Below are positions 61,303 to 64,000 of a stretch of 64,000 bases of DNA, piece by piece; the first letter of the stretch is position 1; the number at the start of each line of letters is the position of its first letter. The notes beneath the pieces were generated by a model. It saw only the letters and a list, made by a program, of their open reading frames with translations. It did not search any database and was not told the origin of the DNA. The stretch comes from Pedobacter frigiditerrae (GTDB lineage: Bacteria; Bacteroidota; Bacteroidia; Sphingobacteriales; Sphingobacteriaceae), in the NCBI RefSeq assembly GCF_004331645.1, contig NZ_SJSK01000001.1, positions 1,302,001 to 1,366,000 on the forward strand, written 5' to 3'. The position numbers and the translations under genes are program-made.

Positions 61303-61383
61303 CTTAAACCCGATGGCACGAAAAGCCCCGTTTTTCTCGGGCTTGTAGGAACAGCGGGACAGAACTCTCCCTATAATTGCTGA
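61303..61383. repeat. AAACCCGATGG...AGCCCCG element
   Basis: TTAAACCCGATGGCACGAAA followed by AGCCCCGTTTTTCTCGGGCT, an 80-base GC-richer stretch in an AT-rich gap. It shares its first half with 7886 and its first 13 bases or so with 14393. The GCCCCG...CGGGC part forms a hairpin. Confidence 0.45.
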
Positions 61384-61398
61384 ACTACCTTTTCTAAA

Positions 61399-61881
61399 AT
61401 GTTTATATATTTAAAAAGAAAAATAAACACATATATCTTGAAAACTAAATATAATTTAGCCAGAAAAATTGCTGCAACAATTATAGATTATACTTTAATA
61501 TTTGCATTCTATATTTGGTATATTTTTGAATTTGGGTTGCCTAATGAAGAGGGGAGTTATACAATATCTGGCCTAGGTGCGCTTTTGCCTATCTTGGTAT
61601 GGGTTTTATATTTTGTAATCGCTGAAAAATATTGTGCTGCTACTTTAGGACACGAAATTGTAAAGCTTAAAGTTGTCTCTGTTGATGGCGCTGAATTGTC
61701 ATTTGGTCAAGTTTTTAAACGTAGAATATGCGATGCGCTTGAAATATCTTGGTGTTTCGGTATAATTGCTTTTTTTATAGCAGAGAATAATGATAAGCAT
61801 CAACGTCTTGGAGATATTCTAGCGAAAACTTTGGTGATTGGGAAAAATGATGTTTATGAACCTGTAAGAAACAGATTTTAA
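61399..61881 (+). CDS. RDD family membrane protein
   Basis: A 160-residue integral membrane protein. The RDD pattern is seen as LARKIAATIIDYTLIF (the Arg and Asp kept) and LGDILAKTLVIG at the end. Helices are at about residues 25-45, 62-80 and 115-135. The function of the family is unknown; some members exchange cations. The first 18 residues are basic (YLKRKINTYILKTKYN) and may not belong to the true protein; the start is uncertain. It is followed by the thr leader. Confidence 0.8.
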   Translation: MFIYLKRKINTYILKTKYNLARKIAATIIDYTLIFAFYIWYIFEFGLPNEEGSYTISGLGALLPILVWVLYFVIAEKYCAATLGHEIVKLKVVSVDGAELSFGQVFKRRICDALEISWCFGIIAFFIAENNDKHQRLGDILAKTLVIGKNDVYEPVRNRF

Positions 61882-62037
61882 ATCATTGATAATTATGCGG
61901 TAAAAATCTAATATCCTTGCCATTCTCGCAACTGCTAAACCGTTTTAATAAAAAAATAAAATTATTTTTAAATAATACTTGACATTGTAAAAAATAATGA
62001 CCTACTTAGCGGTGTAGAAAAGACACTAAGAACAGAA

Positions 62038-62109
62038 ATGATTTTAATCAACACAATTATTACCACAACAACATCAACAACAGGTAAATACCTGATGGGG
62101 AAACGCTAG
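62038..62109 (+). CDS. thrL: Threonine operon leader peptide
   Basis: A 23-codon ORF whose first 15 residues read MILINTIITTTTSTT. Seven of 23 codons are Thr and four are Ile, eleven in all, with six of the Thr in a run broken only by one Ser. The rest is GKYLMGKR and a TAG stop. The E. coli thr leader has the same kind of Thr/Ile run, so ribosome stalling at low charged Thr-tRNA or Ile-tRNA is the expected sensor. A terminator hairpin begins 24 bases after the stop and thrA starts 72 bases after it. The promoter was not placed with certainty; a TTG at 61979 is a candidate -33. Confidence 0.85.
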   Translation: MILINTIITTTTSTTGKYLMGKR

Positions 62110-62144
62110 TGGAATAATTTAAACACAATATACAAAGCGCTCCC
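62098..62144 (+). promoter_or_regulatory. Candidate antiterminator pairing of the thr attenuator
   Basis: GGGA (62098-62101) can pair with TCCC (62141-62144), and CGCT (62104-62107) with AGCG (62136-62139). This would use most of the 5' arm of the terminator. The left strand lies in the last codons and stop of the leader ORF: a ribosome that finishes the peptide would cover it, one stalled on Thr codons would not. Deduced by eye; no energies were computed. Confidence 0.45.
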
Positions 62145-62170
62145 GACAAAATCGGGAGCGCTTTTTTTTT
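62134..62170 (+). terminator. Attenuator terminator before thrA
   Basis: A perfect 13-bp stem AAAGCGCTCCCGA/TCGGGAGCGCTTT with a five-base loop (CAAAA), followed by a continuous T-run to 62170. It is the only strong, GC-rich hairpin with a U-run in the region and lies 11 bases before the thrA start. Confidence 0.9.
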
Positions 62171-62181
62171 AACCTTATATC

Positions 62182-64000
62182 ATGAACATTTTAAAATTTG
62201 GTGGTACATCAGTAGGTTCAGTAGAAAGCATTAGTGCTTTGTTGAACATCTTGGCAAAAGAAAATCTGCAGCAAGAACAACCAGTTGTCGTTTTATCGGC
62301 TATGAGCGGTGTAACCAACCTGCTTACATCAATGGCAGAAAAAGCTGCACTGGGGCAAGATTATAATGAGGAGTTAAAAGCGATTGAGCAACGTCACTTT
62401 GAGGTGATTAGAGCTTTATTGCCAGCTTCTGCACAAAACCCTGTTTTAACAAAATTGAAATTGTATTTCAATGAGTTAGAAGAATTGTTGCAAGCCATTT
62501 ATAATTTGCAAGAACTGAGTTTACAAGCCAAAGATTTAGTGTTAAGTTATGGCGAACGTTGTTCTGCTTTTATGGTTTGCCATATTGCCAAGCAACAGTT
62601 TCCTGAAGCTATTTTTGCAGATGCAACACAATTCATTAAAACAGATGGTAATTTTGGTCAGGCTCGAGTAAATACACCATTAACAGATTTTTTAGTTAAG
62701 GATTTCTACGAAAACAATGCAGGTAAAATGCTTTTTGTTACGGGTTTCATCGCTAGTAACGAAGCCAATCGTGTTACAACTTTAGGCAGAGGTGGTAGCG
62801 ATTATACTGCAGCAATTTTAGCTTCGGCATTAAATGCTAACGAAATCCAAATCTGGACTGACGTAAACGGTATGATGACAGCTGACCCAAGGATTGTAAA
62901 AAAAGCTTTTCCGTTGGAGGAGCTGAGTTACATCGAAGCAATGGAATTATCTTATTTCGGTGCTAAAGTGATTTATCCCCCAACAATGACTCCTGCTTTC
63001 TTAAAGAAAATCCCAATCGTAATTAAAAATACATTTGATTCAGATTTCAAAGGGACTTATATTTTACACGGTGCAAAACATTCGGCATTGCCAATAAAAG
63101 GGATTTCTTCTATTGATGATATCAGCATCATTAATTTAGCTGGTAGTGGTATGGTGGGTAAAGCAGGGTTTAGCGGAAGATTGTTTTCATTATTATCTCG
63201 TGAGCAAATCAACATTGTTTTAATTACTCAATCATCATCAGAGCATAGCATTACTTTTGCAGTAAAACCGGCAGATGCAGTTACAGCAGTTAATCTTATT
63301 GCAAAAGAATTTGATTTAGAGTTACAAGCTAAAAAATTAGACCAACCAGAAATTGAAGATGGCTTAGCGGTTTTAGCTATTGTCGGCGAAAATATGAAAC
63401 GTACACCTGGTATTTCTGGCAAGTTGTTCCACTCGTTAGGAAGAAACGGTGTAAATGTTCACGCCATTGCGCAAGGTTCATCAGAATACAATATCTCGGT
63501 AATTATTGCTAAGGCAGATTTATCTAAAGCGGTAAATGCAGTACATGATGCTTTTTATACAGAATTGAATAAAACCCTTCACATTTTCTGCTTAGGGACT
63601 GGAAATATTGGTAAAACTTTGTTCAAGCAATTACAGGTTCAAATGCCTTTCTTGGCTAAAAATAACGATTTACAGGTAAAAGTAATGGGAATTAGTAATA
63701 CTCGTAAAATGCTTTTATCACCCAATGGCATCGCTTTAGAAAACTGGGAGGAAACTTTAGATACACAAGGTGAAACTGCAAACTTGGAAGATTTTGTAGC
63801 TCAAATGAAAGCAATGAACTTACCGAATTGTGTATTTGTAGATAATACCGCTAGTCCGAAGACAGTGCCATTTTACCAAGGAGTCTTTGAAGCAAGCATT
63901 TCAGTAGTTACTTGTAATAAAATTGGTAACTCTGCAAGTTTTGCGCAGTATGAAACTTTTAAAAATACTGCTCGCAAATTTGGTGTAGATTTCTATTACG
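62182..64000 (+). CDS. thrA: Bifunctional aspartate kinase/homoserine dehydrogenase I, 3' end missing
   Basis: The first 606 codons of ThrA; the window ends inside the gene. It catalyses the first and third steps from aspartate to threonine. The kinase part opens with NILKFGGTSVG and has TTLGRGGSDYTAAI and the DVNGMMTADPR substrate loop. Two ACT-type regulatory units follow (about residues 315-465; ISIINLAGSGMVG and LAVLAIVGENMKRTPGISG), which in homologues bind threonine. The homoserine dehydrogenase part starts at about residue 470 with the NAD(P) loop IFCLGTGNIGKTL. The gene is preceded by a leader peptide and terminator, so it is probably regulated by attenuation as well as feedback. Confidence 0.96.
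   Translation, partial: MNILKFGGTSVGSVESISALLNILAKENLQQEQPVVVLSAMSGVTNLLTSMAEKAALGQDYNEELKAIEQRHFEVIRALLPASAQNPVLTKLKLYFNELEELLQAIYNLQELSLQAKDLVLSYGERCSAFMVCHIAKQQFPEAIFADATQFIKTDGNFGQARVNTPLTDFLVKDFYENNAGKMLFVTGFIASNEANRVTTLGRGGSDYTAAILASALNANEIQIWTDVNGMMTADPRIVKKAFPLEELSYIEAMELSYFGAKVIYPPTMTPAFLKKIPIVIKNTFDSDFKGTYILHGAKHSALPIKGISSIDDISIINLAGSGMVGKAGFSGRLFSLLSREQINIVLITQSSSEHSITFAVKPADAVTAVNLIAKEFDLELQAKKLDQPEIEDGLAVLAIVGENMKRTPGISGKLFHSLGRNGVNVHAIAQGSSEYNISVIIAKADLSKAVNAVHDAFYTELNKTLHIFCLGTGNIGKTLFKQLQVQMPFLAKNNDLQVKVMGISNTRKMLLSPNGIALENWEETLDTQGETANLEDFVAQMKAMNLPNCVFVDNTASPKTVPFYQGVFEASISVVTCNKIGNSASFAQYETFKNTARKFGVDFYY

Noticed and set aside
1..64000. CRISPR array, prophage, insertion sequence, toxin-antitoxin or restriction genes, tRNA or rRNA
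   Set aside because: Read for all of these; no regular spaced repeats, no transposase, integrase or phage structural genes, and no cloverleaf or rRNA sequence were recognised.

Overview
The window is chromosomal DNA of a Bacteroidota bacterium, most likely a Sphingobacteriaceae member close to Pedobacter. The grounds are a SusC/SusD pair, SprA of the type IX secretion system, lipoproteins with Bacteroidota-type lipoboxes, -7 promoter boxes of the form TAnnTTTG, AT-rich DNA, an alpha/beta-fused 2-oxoacid dehydrogenase E1 and the order yceD-rpmF-plsX-fabH-accB-accC. The genus is an inference from general familiarity, not from a search. I see no prophage, insertion sequence, CRISPR array, defence island, tRNA or rRNA. 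Most of the window is housekeeping, and nothing here looks like a wholly new protein-coding system. The most interesting signals lie between genes.

Layout. 1-7.8 kb: the 3' end of dut, a TPR protein, a LolA-like DUF4292 lipoprotein, an EnvC-like amidase activator, two TatA paralogues, gatA and a LysM lytic transglycosylase, all on the + strand. 8.1-14 kb (- strand): SusC, SusD and a secreted endonuclease/exonuclease/phosphatase. 14.6-31 kb (+): maeB, ruvA, sprA, gcvH, a VanZ-like protein and a 39-residue lipoprotein, then a TonB-type barrel and feoA-feoB. 31.5-32.9 kb: an SprT-like metalloprotease convergent with a lipoprotein. 32.9-39.6 kb (-): E1 fusion, LutB-like ferredoxin protein, M28 peptidase, rpiB, tatC. 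39.8-44.7 kb (-): the acc/fab fatty-acid cluster. 45.2-48.9 kb (-): rhodanese, two related secreted proteins, pdxA. 49-54.5 kb: rsmA, a SerA-like dehydrogenase, osmC, then an M1 peptidase (-), greA and a HIT protein. 54.5-61.9 kb: a repeat lipoprotein, mazG-like, dtd, two overlapping unknown exported proteins, rsgA and an RDD protein. The window ends inside thrA.

Regulation. A 23-codon leader ORF very rich in Thr and Ile codons, followed by a 13-bp terminator hairpin and U-run, sits directly before thrA. It has the form of a classical transcription attenuator. The greA leader also carries a terminator-like hairpin after a good promoter. Several genes (envC, rsmA, rpiB, the lutB-like gene, rsgA, feoA) have a -7 box only 3-6 nt before the start codon, which predicts leaderless or nearly leaderless mRNAs.

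Non-coding DNA. Intergenic regions carry several degenerate repeat families: GTCA..CTGAG..TCGAAG modules, paired CTTCAATCTTTTTTG/CAAAAAAGTATTTCC elements, palindromic terminators built from the same word, and inverted repeats at every junction from plsX to accC.
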